64,000 bases of DNA from Guptibacillus hwajinpoensis (GCF_001039475.1 NZ_LELK01000015.1:124001-188000), one strand, 5' to 3'; shown: positions 42,064-50,867, counted from the first letter of the stretch. Notes: generated by a model from the letters alone, not told the origin. Program-made: numbers and translations.

Positions 42064-42091
42064 ATTTTAATTACAAAAATATCATACTCAA
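42064..42091 (-). promoter_or_regulatory. Promoter for the tRNA-like leader and GNAT gene
   Basis: On the minus strand TTGAGT, 16 bp, TAAAAT, placed about 30 bases before the acceptor start of the tRNA-like element. Confidence 0.5.
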
Positions 42092-42121
42092 ATTTAATTA
42101 AAAAAGATACTGGTTTTTTGC

Positions 42122-43243
42122 TTATTTTTTATGAATAATTTTACCATCTATCATCGTTAATAATGGTCTAGCTTCGAAATGAAAAGGGTGATGAGACCAT
42201 AGTACTAAATCAGCGTCTTTTCCAACTTCAATGCTACCAATTCGGTGGTCAACACCAAGACTTCTGGCAGGATTAAGAGTAATGCCTTCAAGTGCTTTCT
42301 CTTCACTTAAGCCTTCTCTGACAGCAAGGGCTGCACATACGTTTAGATATTGAATAGGAACGTACGGATGATCGGTTGTGATGGAAACTTCAATGCCGTG
42401 GTTATTAAGAATGCCATAGGTTGCCCACGTTTTGTTCTTAAGTTCAATTTTAGAACGCCTTGTCATAGTAGGTCCTACGGATACTTTAAGGTTCTGTCCA
42501 CTAAGGTCATCAGCGATTAAATGTCCTTCGGTACAGTGCTCAATTCTAAGATCAAGATCAAATTCTCTTGCAAAGCGTACAGCAGTTAAGATGTCATCAG
42601 CCCGGTGGGCGTGTATCCTTACTGGAATTTCACGATTAAGCGCAGCGATAATTGGAGCAATGCGCGGATGTTCTTTACGATCAGATCGACTTGCGTGATA
42701 GAATGCTTCCCGTAGCAGTCCCATAATTCCCATACGTGTAATGGAGTCATTGTTTGAATGGCTATGCACTCGCTTGGGATTCTCTCCTAAGGCTATTTTA
42801 AGTCCAGCTGTTTCTCTAACGATCATTTTCTCTACATTTTTGCCGTGTGTTTTCAAAACAGTCGTAGTTCCACCAATAATGTTTGCGCTTCCAGGCATAA
42901 CCTGAACAGACGTAACACCAAACGCAATAGCATCCTTAAACCCAACGTCGAGTGGGTTAACACCATCTAGTGCACGTACGTGAGGGGTAAGAGCTTCTAC
43001 AGTTTCGTTTGCATCATTTCCAGCCCATCCTGTACCTTCATCATAAAGACCGACATGAGTGTGTGCATCAATTAAGCCAGGGAGAAGATGACATCCTGTC
43101 CCGTCTATAACAGTCATCTCAGGCTGCTCTGGAATGGAAGGGGCAACTTCGTGAATAAGTCCATCTTTAACTAGAACATCAGCGGAAGGAAGGATGGTTG
43201 AAGATATTGGGTAAACTCTTGCTTGTTTAATTAATATTGTCAC
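42122..43243 (-). CDS. Amidohydrolase (imidazolonepropionase-like)
   Basis: The 373-residue metal-dependent hydrolase has the amidohydrolase barrel signature: GLIDAHTHVGL (metal-binding H-x-H, about 58-68), a later RIHAHRADD and IEHCTEG with metal His residues, and TTDHPYVP with the catalytic Asp. C-terminal GKDADLVLWSHHPF is typical of the family's beta domain. Substrate unknown; the group includes imidazolonepropionase-related and prolidase-like enzymes. GTG 43243 is placed after AGGTGAG; GTG 43252 lies inside that site. No clear terminator lies between it and the tRNA-like leader. Confidence 0.85.
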   Translation of the reverse strand: MTILIKQARVYPISSTILPSADVLVKDGLIHEVAPSIPEQPEMTVIDGTGCHLLPGLIDAHTHVGLYDEGTGWAGNDANETVEALTPHVRALDGVNPLDVGFKDAIAFGVTSVQVMPGSANIIGGTTTVLKTHGKNVEKMIVRETAGLKIALGENPKRVHSHSNNDSITRMGIMGLLREAFYHASRSDRKEHPRIAPIIAALNREIPVRIHAHRADDILTAVRFAREFDLDLRIEHCTEGHLIADDLSGQNLKVSVGPTMTRRSKIELKNKTWATYGILNNHGIEVSITTDHPYVPIQYLNVCAALAVREGLSEEKALEGITLNPARSLGVDHRIGSIEVGKDADLVLWSHHPFHFEARPLLTMIDGKIIHKK

Positions 43244-43396
43244 ATTACTCACCTATCATCTGTTAGTTTTGGTTAGGGATCCTGTCACCATTTTGTTAAT
43301 TTATTATAGCCATTTATTATCATAGATGCTAGCTCGCTGACGGTAGAAACTTTGAAGTATTATTGGATAGGCGAGTGAAACTGAAATTTCACTCGA

Positions 43397-43434
43397 ATGA
43401 GCCAAAGTCGAGAAATCAACAATATGAGCTAACA
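43397..43434. repeat. Dispersed 38-bp intergenic repeat, copy 2
   Basis: atgagccaaagtcgagaaat, then caacaatatgagctaacat, nearly identical to 14555-14592. It lies between the amidohydrolase and yfhF genes. Confidence 0.6.
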
Positions 43435-43448
43435 TCCATTGGATAAAG

Positions 43449-43475
43449 AAAACCTGCTGTTAAACCAGCAGGTTC
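43449..43475 (-). terminator. Terminator overlapping the yfhF stop
   Basis: AACCTGCTGGTTTAACAGCAGGTT on the minus strand followed by TTCTTT; the loop holds the stop codon. Confidence 0.8.
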
Positions 43476-44362
43476 TCTAGTGCATCTTTTAATTTAATAT
43501 AGCGGAAAGGATAGCCAAGTTCTTTTGCTTTTTGTGGAAGGACACACTGTCCTTTTAGAACAATGCCGCTCTTCTCACCAAGTGCAGCCTGCATAGGGGC
43601 TTCCGGAACTGGTATCCAATGTGGTCGATTAAGCACTTCAGCAACGGTTTTTCCAAAATCATTCATCCGCTTAGGTTCAGGTGCTGTGACATTTAACGGT
43701 CCTTGTACAGATTCATGATCAACTGCAAATCGAATCATACCAATAACATCTTGAATGTGAACCCAAGAATACCACTGACGTCCATCGCCCAGTTTGCCAC
43801 CGATAAATAACTTATAAGGTAACACCATTAACGGCAACGCGCCTTCTTCACCGAGCACGATTCCAAACCGTGTTAAGACCGTTCGGACTCCGTGGTTTTG
43901 TGCATTCATTGCTTCATCTTCCCATTTCTTTGAAACATCAGCTAGAAAATCGTTTCCAGCTTCTGTGTTGTTCTCGGTGAAGGATTGATCCAATGATGAG
44001 CCATAATAGCCAATGGCAGAAGCATTAACCAGAACACGTGGCTTTTTATCTCGCTGTTGAATGATCGAAATTATTTCTCTTGTTGAAGAAATTCGACTAT
44101 CAAGAATTCGCTGTTTTCTTTCTTCTGTCCAACGACCACTGTTTATTGATTCGCCAGCTAGGTTAACAATGGCATGAATATTAGGTAGCTCTTTAGCAGG
44201 CTCCGCATCGTCTTTTAGCCATTTTACATAAGTAACCCCTTTTTTAACAGGCTTATTGTCTGGGTTACGTGTCAGAATATAAACGGAGTGTCCGTCGTTT
44301 ACAAAAGATTCTGTAAGAGCACTACCGACAAAGCCAGTTCCTCCCGTAATCGCAATGTTCAT
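43460..44362 (-). CDS. yfhF: TIGR01777 family epimerase YfhF
   Basis: The 300-residue extended SDR has Rossmann motif GGTGFVGSALTESF (about 7-20), NLAGESIN and ASAIGYYG with the tyrosine region. The C-terminal DUF1731-like tail has MNDFGKTVAEVL and AALGEKSGIVLKGQ, defining the YfhF/TIGR01777 group. It is likely NAD(P)-dependent with unknown substrate. AGGAGG lies upstream of the ATG at 44362. It is divergent from recX, as in B. subtilis. Confidence 0.9.
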   Translation of the reverse strand: MNIAITGGTGFVGSALTESFVNDGHSVYILTRNPDNKPVKKGVTYVKWLKDDAEPAKELPNIHAIVNLAGESINSGRWTEERKQRILDSRISSTREIISIIQQRDKKPRVLVNASAIGYYGSSLDQSFTENNTEAGNDFLADVSKKWEDEAMNAQNHGVRTVLTRFGIVLGEEGALPLMVLPYKLFIGGKLGDGRQWYSWVHIQDVIGMIRFAVDHESVQGPLNVTAPEPKRMNDFGKTVAEVLNRPHWIPVPEAPMQAALGEKSGIVLKGQCVLPQKAKELGYPFRYIKLKDALENLLV

Positions 44363-44497
44363 TTGATCTTCCTCCTAAGCTTACGCGATGTCCTTTTATT
44401 ACTACTTCTTTACCCATAAAAGGAATCCTTTAATCAGTAGGTTAAATTTTCGTGTCTTCAATCTCAAAATGCTACAATATGACTTGAGGTGAGTGCA

Positions 44498-45307
44498 TTG
44501 GTCAAGATTACGCGTATAACGACACAAAAGAACAATAATGAGCGTTTTTCTATTTTTATTGATAAAGGTTCTGGTGAAGAATTTGGATTCGGTGTTGATT
44601 TAGACGTACTTATTAGCTTTGGTCTTCGAAAAGGCGTGGAGCTAGATGACGACATGCTTGAGAATATCCACTTTGAAGACCAGGTGAAAAAAGGTATGAA
44701 CTACGCTCTTAATTACTTATCTTACCGCATGCGCTCTCAAAAAGAAGTAAGGGACTATCTTCTAAAAAAAGAAATACCCGAAGGAGCGTTTCCCTCTATT
44801 TTCGAGAAGCTAGAGCGCTATGGCTATGTAGATGACCTTGAATTTGCTAAAGCTTTCGTTCGAACTAAAATAAATGCTGGCGGCAAGGGTCCATTTGTAA
44901 TTGGACAGGAGCTCAAGCAAAAGGGAGTAAACAAAGCTATGACAGAAAAAGCACTTGAAGAATACTCATATGAAAAACAAGTAGAGCTTGCTCAAAGTGT
45001 AGCAGAAAAAAAGGCCAATAAGCTTAAAAAAGCTTCTTCTACTGAGCTCAAGCAAAAGGTTAATCAAGAGTTAAGAGCAAAAGGATTTGATCGCGATATT
45101 ATTCAAGAAGTTATGGATAATATCGAACTAGAAAAGGGTGACGATGAAGAATGGGAGGCACTTGTGCTTCAAGCGCAAAAAGCTGAGCGCCGTTATAGTA
45201 ATTTAGATCGTAGAGAGTTTGATCATAAAATGAAGCAATTTCTCTACCGTAAAGGCTTCCCCTTCCCACTGATTAATCGTTACTTAGAAGAATTTAACGA
45301 TCAATAA
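44498..45307 (+). CDS. recX: RecX, regulator of RecA
   Basis: The 269-residue protein has the three tandem three-helix RecX repeats: LNYLSYRMRSQKEVRDYLLKK (first), YGYVDDLEFAKAFVRTK (second) and QFLYRKGFPFPLINRYLEEF (last). It modulates RecA filaments. The start is probably the TTG at 44498 (MVKITRITTQ), spaced six bases from GAGGTG; the GTG at 44489 sits within that site. A TACAAT -10 lies just upstream. It is convergent with the next SDR gene and overlaps its stop by 14 bp. Confidence 0.9.
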   Translation: MVKITRITTQKNNNERFSIFIDKGSGEEFGFGVDLDVLISFGLRKGVELDDDMLENIHFEDQVKKGMNYALNYLSYRMRSQKEVRDYLLKKEIPEGAFPSIFEKLERYGYVDDLEFAKAFVRTKINAGGKGPFVIGQELKQKGVNKAMTEKALEEYSYEKQVELAQSVAEKKANKLKKASSTELKQKVNQELRAKGFDRDIIQEVMDNIELEKGDDEEWEALVLQAQKAERRYSNLDRREFDHKMKQFLYRKGFPFPLINRYLEEFNDQ

Positions 45308-45959
45308 AAATTTCTTTCTGTCCTTCATCAAGATGAATAATTTGTTTCGCTTTCTCTGAAGGTGATTTTAATCTGGACGAATCTTTCACATGATCTGTAT
45401 CTGACCAGAAGGGGGTATCCATTCCTCCCATATAAACAGCTGTTGCACTTGCATTCGTGTCTTCTAACTCTTTCCAAAGGCTTTCTGTAAAGCCACGTAC
45501 CGCGTATTTAGAAGCAACATAAACCGATTCATGATTTTTCCCCTTCAATCCTGCTGTGGAGATGATATTCATTACTCTTCCTCCACCTTTTTTCAGGGTT
45601 TTAAGTAGAGCTTGAGTTAGAAAAATCGTTCCCTTAACATTTGTATCAAGAACTTGATGAATATCTTCAATCGGAATTTCTTCTAAAGCCCCAAACGCAC
45701 CTACACCAGCGTTATTTACAAGTAAATCAACAACTGTTTCATTCTTTTCCAATGCTTCCATAAGTTCAGCAACTTGCTTTGAATCAGAAATATCACACGT
45801 ATATATGGAGCTCGAACCGTTCTTAATAGAACGTTGAACCCCTTCTAGCTTTTGCTTTGTTCTACCAACTAACACGATATGATTACCTTCATTTGCCCAC
45901 TGTTTTGCTAATTCAGCACCAAGTCCTGAACCAGCACCAGTGATTAGTATTGTTTTCAT
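45294..45959 (-). CDS. Short-chain dehydrogenase/reductase
   Basis: This 221-residue classical SDR has nucleotide motif TGAGSGLGAELAKQ (about 7-20), NNAGVGAFG (about 86-94), catalytic Ser in NIISTAG and the YVASK active site (Tyr, Lys). The substrate is unknown. AGGAGGAGG precedes the ATG at 45959. The 3' end overlaps recX by 14 bp in convergent orientation, with no terminator between them, so transcriptional interference is possible. Confidence 0.87.
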   Translation of the reverse strand: MKTILITGAGSGLGAELAKQWANEGNHIVLVGRTKQKLEGVQRSIKNGSSSIYTCDISDSKQVAELMEALEKNETVVDLLVNNAGVGAFGALEEIPIEDIHQVLDTNVKGTIFLTQALLKTLKKGGGRVMNIISTAGLKGKNHESVYVASKYAVRGFTESLWKELEDTNASATAVYMGGMDTPFWSDTDHVKDSSRLKSPSEKAKQIIHLDEGQKEIFIDR

Positions 45960-46061
45960 AATGAATTCCTCCTCCTATGTAAGCGTAGCATATTTTTGTC
46001 ATGTGCTAGAAAATGAACTATACTTGTGGGAATAGTGCATCATGAGTATTGGAGGCAAGAA

Positions 46062-46382
46062 ATGGAGAAACGGTTTAGTGAAATGAGTGAACAAGAGTTA
46101 CGAAGTGAAATTGCGTTACTGAGTGAAAAGGCACGCAGAGCTGAACAAATGGGAATGGTGAATGAATTCTCCGTTCATGAGCGTAGAATTGCGCTTGCTA
46201 AGTCTTATTTATTAGATCCTGAAGATTTTACTTCTGGTGAACAATATGAAATTGATGGTGATCCCGGTTCAACGTTCACAATTGATTATATGAATGGTAC
46301 ATTTGCTTGGGGTTATCGCACGGGGAATAGTGAAATTGAGGCATTCCCTATTGCAATGCTTATTAAGAAAGAGCAGCAGTAA
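46062..46382 (+). CDS. yfhH: YfhH family protein (DUF1811)
   Basis: The 106-residue protein has an N-terminal helical hairpin (MEKRFSEMSEQELRSEIALL) and a small beta domain with FTIDYMNGTFAWGYR near residue 75. This matches YfhH/DUF1811. The start at 46062 has GGAGG six bases upstream; the in-frame codon at 46026 has none. It sits downstream of recX and upstream of sspK, as in B. subtilis. Function is unknown. Confidence 0.85.
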   Translation: MEKRFSEMSEQELRSEIALLSEKARRAEQMGMVNEFSVHERRIALAKSYLLDPEDFTSGEQYEIDGDPGSTFTIDYMNGTFAWGYRTGNSEIEAFPIAMLIKKEQQ

Positions 46383-46406
46383 GCTGCTCTCTAATTAGTT
46401 CATTGG

Positions 46407-46571
46407 TTACGACCGTTTTCTGGTTTGTACTTGAAGAACGATATCGTTATATGCCTGTTGGGTTTCCCCGTTCACTTGATGATGAGCGTGTTTTGGATTT
46501 GCACGAGGAGATTGAAATGGATCCTCATAATTCGAATGAATCCGATTTCGATTTCGATTTCTTTTACCCAT
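46407..46571 (-). CDS. YpzG-like small protein
   Basis: A 54-residue frame from the ATG at 46571 with AGGAGG upstream. It is basic and contains GKRNRNRNRIHSNYEDPFQ and PRANPKHAHHQVNGETQQAY, a NPKHA..QVNGET block that I associate with the YpzG-like family of tiny Bacillus proteins. Its stop lies just beyond the convergent yfhH. Function is unknown; spore-associated expression is a guess from its neighbour sspK. Confidence 0.62.
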   Translation of the reverse strand: MGKRNRNRNRIHSNYEDPFQSPRANPKHAHHQVNGETQQAYNDIVLQVQTRKRS

Positions 46572-46594
46572 AGATAGCGCCTCCTATTTGAGAG

Positions 46595-46750
46595 TTATCC
46601 CTGTCGATTACCGGTACGGTTTGAAGCATTCATTCGTTCTTGTGGATGAGTGTTCGTTGTTCCGTCTGCACGTTTTGATGCAAATTCTTCTTTAGCACGT
46701 GGTTCACCTGAGAATTTAGCGTCTGGAAATCCGGTTTTTTTATTTCTCAT
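46595..46750 (-). CDS. sspK: Small acid-soluble spore protein K
   Basis: A 51-residue frame from the ATG at 46750 (another ATG three bases upstream). It has [40 protein letters not shown] and an end rich in Asn/Arg/Gly, which is the SspK pattern. It is a minor SASP made in the forespore under SigG. AAAGGGG precedes the start. It is followed by the YpzG-like gene on the same strand. Position beside yfhH and yfhJ matches B. subtilis. Confidence 0.87.
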   Translation of the reverse strand: MRNKKTGFPDAKFSGEPRAKEEFASKRADGTTNTHPQERMNASNRTGNRQG

Positions 46751-46888
46751 CATGATGCGCCCCTTTCGATAATCTTCACCTTAACAGGCACAGATTTAGT
46801 ATGCGTAGCGTTAAGGAAGTTATGTGATAGAGGCGTGTCTTTTCTCTACGGAAAGCAATGGAAGAACAACATGAAAGGAGAATGCCTG

Positions 46889-47158
46889 ATGGAAGATTTA
46901 TTTCAAAGGCTTACTCATAACCTTCTTGAAAGAAATAATCACCTCTCATATGGTCAAGCTAGAACAATGGTTGAACTATTATGGGAAGATTTTGAATCGT
47001 CCAGAGCAAAAGCTGGAAGAGAATACAAAGGTAGCGATGTAACAGAGAAAATTGTAAAGCAATGGATTGATTACTATGGTCCAGTCTTACATGACTTTAT
47101 GATGAATAATCCAAAATACAAGGGCTATTTTGGCGATGACCGTAGTATCAAACATTAA
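46889..47158 (+). CDS. yfhJ: YfhJ family (WVELL) protein
   Basis: The 89-residue protein carries ARTMVELLWEDFESSRAKAG (WVELL-like motif with MVELL here) and GPVLHDFMMNNPKYK. It matches YfhJ in size and place between sspK and yfhP. AAGGAG lies eight bases before the ATG at 46889; the upstream in-frame GTG has no ribosome site. Role unknown. The csbB and yfhO genes found after yfhJ in B. subtilis are absent here. Confidence 0.85.
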   Translation: MEDLFQRLTHNLLERNNHLSYGQARTMVELLWEDFESSRAKAGREYKGSDVTEKIVKQWIDYYGPVLHDFMMNNPKYKGYFGDDRSIKH

Positions 47159-47162
47159 TCAA

Positions 47163-47200
47163 GAAACCGGCTGGACAATTTGTCCAGCCGGTTTCTTTTT
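47163..47200. terminator. Bidirectional intrinsic terminator
   Basis: GAAACCGGCTGGACAA / TTGTCCAGCCGGTTTC with TTTTT between convergent yfhJ and yfhP. Confidence 0.9.
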
Positions 47201-48179
47201 AGTCGAGAGCTATATCGAGTTTCTTTCTAAGTGTGTCTTCACTATAAACCCAACCAGTATAAGAACTAGTGATCTCAAGTTGGTCCTCCATTTGAACGAC
47301 AGCAACGAATGGATAGTGACCTTTGTTACGATAGCGAAGGTCGATAAAGCGAACTTCATATCCAACTTCCTTCTCTTCAATTTCCCAACGATATACTGGA
47401 GAAAATGAAAGGAAAGCACTTAAGTTTGGATCTTCTTTAGCTGATTCAAGAACAGGTGTTTTCGGAACGGGAACGCGTTCAAACTCATCTTGAACGGTAA
47501 TCGTTGTTCCGTCAGCACGAGCTACATAGAAGTTTGATTCTGATTTAACAGCAATATGCCATCTGCTCCAATTAATAGTTGGCGATACGATAATTTCTAC
47601 CGCAGCCGGAATTCGGTTTTTTACGGCTTTTATGACTTTTCTCTGTTCGTAAATCCTCCAGAAATAATAGAGGATGATTACCCCATATATGGTGAGGAAG
47701 GTATATCCAGGATTTGTACCGGTGTACCAAAGAATGAGACCACCAATATGAAGAAGAAAGATAAATGGGTCAAAAATATTAATTACTCCTAGCGCCACCC
47801 ACCTATTTGAGAAAGGTCTAATGGCTTGCGTACCATAAGCATTGAAAATATCGACAAACACATGAATAAATACAGCGAGAAATGTCCACAACCATAAATG
47901 AAGCCAATTTGTTTCTGGATAGAAAAGCATAATGCCACTGCTAATGATGATCGGCCATAAAAGGACCGCGGGAATAGAATGTGTAATCCCTCTATGATGA
48001 CGAATATAAACAGCGTTGTTTTTAAGTTTAAGAACAGTATCAAAGTCCGGGGCCTGCGATCCAATCAGCGCACCAATTAGAACGCTTTGAGCGGTAATTG
48101 GGTCCTGAGCGATAGCTGGATCCAACGTTGCTAGAGCTCCAATCCCCAGTCCCATGACCACATGAGTCCCAGTATCCAT
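47199..48179 (-). CDS. yfhP: YfhP membrane-bound metal-dependent hydrolase (DUF457)
   Basis: The 326-residue protein has about six membrane helices and the LexA-unrelated YdjM/DUF457 metal motifs: MDTGTHVVMGLGIG at the N-terminus, SQAPDFDTV, HHRGITHSI (about 68-76) and HVFVDIFNAYGTQ. A soluble C-terminal domain follows (about 210-326). ATG 48179 has AAGGAGG 11 bases upstream. The frame opens 37 codons earlier, but that stretch is the repeat element. B. subtilis YfhP is of equal length; it has been linked to regulation of yfhQ/spore-region genes only weakly. Confidence 0.85.
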   Translation of the reverse strand: MDTGTHVVMGLGIGALATLDPAIAQDPITAQSVLIGALIGSQAPDFDTVLKLKNNAVYIRHHRGITHSIPAVLLWPIIISSGIMLFYPETNWLHLWLWTFLAVFIHVFVDIFNAYGTQAIRPFSNRWVALGVINIFDPFIFLLHIGGLILWYTGTNPGYTFLTIYGVIILYYFWRIYEQRKVIKAVKNRIPAAVEIIVSPTINWSRWHIAVKSESNFYVARADGTTITVQDEFERVPVPKTPVLESAKEDPNLSAFLSFSPVYRWEIEEKEVGYEVRFIDLRYRNKGHYPFVAVVQMEDQLEITSSYTGWVYSEDTLRKKLDIALD

Positions 48180-48222
48180 AGGGTAAGAATCCTCCTTATG
48201 AAACGTATAAATCAATTTGTAG

Positions 48223-48348
48223 AGCTCTTTTCTAAGACTCTTTTTTAAAAGATTGTTGCTTTTGAAACAATTATTGAAAAATCTAAACACTTCGCTGAAG
48301 CGGAAATCAAACGATATAAAGTAAAAGCAACAATGTCTACGAAAAGCT
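48223..48348. repeat. Internally deleted MITE-like element with both ends
   Basis: The left end GCTCTTTTCTAAGAC and right end GTCTACGAAAAGCTC flank only about 90 bp. The middle CTTCGCTGAAGCGGAAAT joins the two inner arms directly, so the GC-rich centre is gone. Confidence 0.65.
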
Positions 48349-48379
48349 CTTTTCTAGAAGTTTGTTTTGTATAAATAAC

Positions 48380-48416
48380 TACGCTTAGCTAAATGGAGCG
48401 GACATTAACCCGCTCT
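48380..48416. repeat. Remnant of the MITE-like element
   Basis: On the minus strand gggttaatgtccgctccatttagctaagcg, the same collapsed-arm form as at 22337. It is adjacent to the copy at 48223. The remaining 170 bp to mutY hold no visible feature. Confidence 0.45.
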
Positions 48417-48589
48417 TATAATAGCTACTCTATTTAGTTATACCCAAATAATCGCGATGTGAAAAGTTAAAAGGTGATTGTATGAGATTGATACGTTATT
48501 ATATGTGTTAGATGAAAGTTGAGGAAGGTTATTAGAAGATTTAATTTATTGTTTACAAACCTTACTATATCATATCGGAGAGTTGATTA

Positions 48590-49684
48590 ATGAATGAGAA
48601 AGTGACAGAGCTTCTACATTTATTCGATGAGAAGCAGTTTCAATACGATTTAATTTCGTGGTACAAAAACGAACAAAGGAACCTTCCTTGGCGTGAGAAT
48701 CAGGATCCTTATCGGATATGGGTATCGGAAATAATGCTTCAACAAACAAGGGTTGATACTGTTATTCCATACTTTGAACGATTTATCTCGAAATTTCCCA
48801 CGATCGAAGCATTAGCTAATGCTGAAGAATCAGATGTACTAAAGGCGTGGGAAGGATTAGGGTATTATTCAAGGGCAAGAAATCTGCAAAGCGCGGTTAG
48901 AGAGGTAGCCGATACCTACAATAGTGTCGTACCAAATAATCCAAAAGAAATCGCGAAATTAAAAGGTGTCGGTCCTTATACAGCCGGAGCTATTTTGAGT
49001 ATTGCGTATAATATTCCTGAGCCAGCAGTCGATGGGAACGTGATGAGAGTTCTTTCAAGAATTCTTGGGATATGGGAAGACATTGCCAAGCCTTCAAGCA
49101 GAAAAACGTTTGAAGAAGTTACAAGGCATATCATTTCGGAAGAAGACCCATCCTCATTCAATCAGGGTATGATGGAGCTTGGTGCAATCATTTGCACCCC
49201 AAAATCTCCTTCATGTCTTTTATGTCCAGTTCAAAACCATTGCCGCGCATTTAAGGAAGGTTCGCAAGAAGAGCTGCCTATTAAGTCTAAGAAAAAAGCT
49301 CCAAGACCTGTACCGATTGCGGTAGTCGTCCTGAAAGATTTGAGGGGAAAGTATCTTATTCGAAAGCGACCAGATAAGGGACTTTTAGCAAGTTTGTGGG
49401 AATTTCCGAATGTTGAATTAACAGAAGGTGGCTTAAAAGAAGACCAGCTCAGAAAACATATTAAAGAGGAATATGACTGTGATGTTGCCATTGAGAATGA
49501 AATTGCAGCTTTTGACCATGTTTTTAGCCACCTTAAATGGCAATTAACGGTTTATATAGGAACCATACAAGGAACAGTTAAGAGTGAAGAAAATGTTCGG
49601 TTAGTAAATAAAGACGAACTAGAGGAATTTGCTTTTCCAGTAGCTCATCAAAAAATTGTTGCAACTATTGAGGTGAATGAATAG
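48590..49684 (+). CDS. mutY: MutY A/G-specific adenine DNA glycosylase
   Basis: The 364-residue enzyme has catalytic Glu47 in [18 protein letters not shown], a helix-hairpin-helix [16 protein letters not shown] (about 124-139) with Asp148, and the 4Fe-4S cysteines 202, 209, 212 and 218. A C-terminal Nudix-like 8-oxoG recognition domain follows (about 240-360). It removes adenine opposite 8-oxoguanine. ATG at 48590 after GGAGAG. It lies next to yfhP, as in B. subtilis, and is followed two bases later by the SDR gene, so the two are probably co-transcribed. Confidence 0.94.
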   Translation: MNEKVTELLHLFDEKQFQYDLISWYKNEQRNLPWRENQDPYRIWVSEIMLQQTRVDTVIPYFERFISKFPTIEALANAEESDVLKAWEGLGYYSRARNLQSAVREVADTYNSVVPNNPKEIAKLKGVGPYTAGAILSIAYNIPEPAVDGNVMRVLSRILGIWEDIAKPSSRKTFEEVTRHIISEEDPSSFNQGMMELGAIICTPKSPSCLLCPVQNHCRAFKEGSQEELPIKSKKKAPRPVPIAVVVLKDLRGKYLIRKRPDKGLLASLWEFPNVELTEGGLKEDQLRKHIKEEYDCDVAIENEIAAFDHVFSHLKWQLTVYIGTIQGTVKSEENVRLVNKDELEEFAFPVAHQKIVATIEVNE

Positions 49685-49686
49685 AA

Positions 49687-50448
49687 ATGAATTTGAATCT
49701 AGAAAATCGCAAAGTACTAGTAACAGGTGGTTCTAAGGGAATAGGTAAAGCAATTGCACAAGCTTTCTACGAAGAAGGAGCTCAGGTCGGTATTTGTGCA
49801 AGGAACCGAGAAGACCTTGAACAAGCAAAGCAAGAAATAGGAGAAGATATAGCCATTTTTGAAGCAGATATTACAGATGAGCGGAAACGTGCTGAACTCT
49901 TTGAATCGTTTATAATGGCGTTCGGATCAATTGACATCCTTGTTAATAATGCAGGTGGCAGTAATGGGACAACGATAATGGAAACAGATGTCTCTCAATT
50001 CCACAAAGCCATGGATCTTAACTTCTACTCTGCGGTACATCTTAGCCAAATTGCAGCTGCTGAGATGAAAAAGCAAAACAGCGGGGCTATAGTAAATATC
50101 TCTTCCATTTTCGGAAGAGAGTCTGGTGGTAAGCCTACTTACAATAGTGCAAAGGCTGCTATGATTAGTTTCACAAAAGCAATGGCTGATGAACTGATTG
50201 GATCTGGTGTTAGAGTAAATGGAGTTGCGCCTGGTGCTATACTGCATCCGTCAGGGAATTGGCAGAAACGGTTGGATGAAAACCCGGAGAAAATCAAGCA
50301 ATTTGTCGAGAATGAAATTCCTGGTGGAAGGTTCGGTACACCAGAGGAAGTAGCCAATACTGTTGTCTTTCTTGCTTCTGAAAAAGCATCTTGGATTGCT
50401 GGAGCAACAATAAATGTTGATGGCGGACAGTCAAAATCAAATTTTTAG
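49687..50448 (+). CDS. Classical SDR oxidoreductase in the fabL position
   Basis: The 253-residue protein has TGGSKGIGKAIAQAF (about 13-27), NNAGGSNG, catalytic Ser in ISSIFGRES, YNSAK (Tyr-x-x-x-Lys) and a C-terminal NVDGGQS, as in FabG-type SDRs. FabL-type enoyl-ACP reductases use Tyr-x6-Lys, so this is not FabL although it occupies the corresponding locus after mutY. The substrate is unknown; 3-oxoacyl reduction is one option. It starts two bases after the mutY stop. Confidence 0.85.
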   Translation: MNLNLENRKVLVTGGSKGIGKAIAQAFYEEGAQVGICARNREDLEQAKQEIGEDIAIFEADITDERKRAELFESFIMAFGSIDILVNNAGGSNGTTIMETDVSQFHKAMDLNFYSAVHLSQIAAAEMKKQNSGAIVNISSIFGRESGGKPTYNSAKAAMISFTKAMADELIGSGVRVNGVAPGAILHPSGNWQKRLDENPEKIKQFVENEIPGGRFGTPEEVANTVVFLASEKASWIAGATINVDGGQSKSNF

Positions 50449-50452
50449 AACA

Positions 50453-50490
50453 CAAAAAGCACCCTGAGATGAAACTCAGGGTGTTTTTTT
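50453..50490 (+). terminator. Intrinsic terminator of the mutY-SDR unit
   Basis: AAAAAGCACCCTGAG / CTCAGGGTGTTTTTTT right after the SDR stop. Confidence 0.88.
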
Positions 50491-50513
50491 ACATCCTATA
50501 CGATTTCTCTAGG

Positions 50514-50708
50514 CTAATCTGGCATGAATGCAGAAAGTCCACCACGCTGCTCAATTTCTTTTATTATTTCGCGATGTATAGCAACGCCTTCACTGTTTAG
50601 GTATGGAGCGATCTGCTGCATGCTATGGTGAAAAAATGAAAGTTCTTCATCAGCCCAATTTTCTTTAGACGTCATCGACAGCTCAGTCATGTCACGATGA
50701 TCTTCCAT
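50514..50708 (-). CDS. Small conserved-looking protein, function unknown
   Basis: This 64-residue acidic frame starts at the ATG at 50708 (GAAGGAGGGG six bases upstream, an excellent site). It contains MTSKENWADEELSFFHHSMQ, YLNSEGVAIHREIIKEI and the end AFMPD. It sits near the B. subtilis yfhS/sspE region, but I do not recognise the family with confidence. The upstream in-frame extension to 50819 has no ribosome site. It is convergent with the SDR gene and divergent from sspE. Confidence 0.65.
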   Translation of the reverse strand: MEDHRDMTELSMTSKENWADEELSFFHHSMQQIAPYLNSEGVAIHREIIKEIEQRGGLSAFMPD

Positions 50709-50867
50709 AATGATCCCCTCCTTCATTATCTTAGTGTGTAGCAGGAGTGCTAACTGTATGAAAGAAGAGGAGTGGAAGCATGGGGAATGTTTTCTAATTC
50801 TTTTTCTGAAATTGTACATAACAAATCAAGAACTGGATATTCTATTGTTTGTGGGAGGTGATAAGCC

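Noticed and set aside
48180-48290. N-terminal 37-residue extension of yfhP
   Set aside because: It is encoded by the repeat element, lacks a ribosome site, and the ATG at 48179 gives the normal family length.
49687-50448. FabL enoyl-ACP reductase, suggested by synteny
   Set aside because: The active site is YNSAK (Tyr-x3-Lys), unlike the Tyr-x6-Lys of FabL/FabI.
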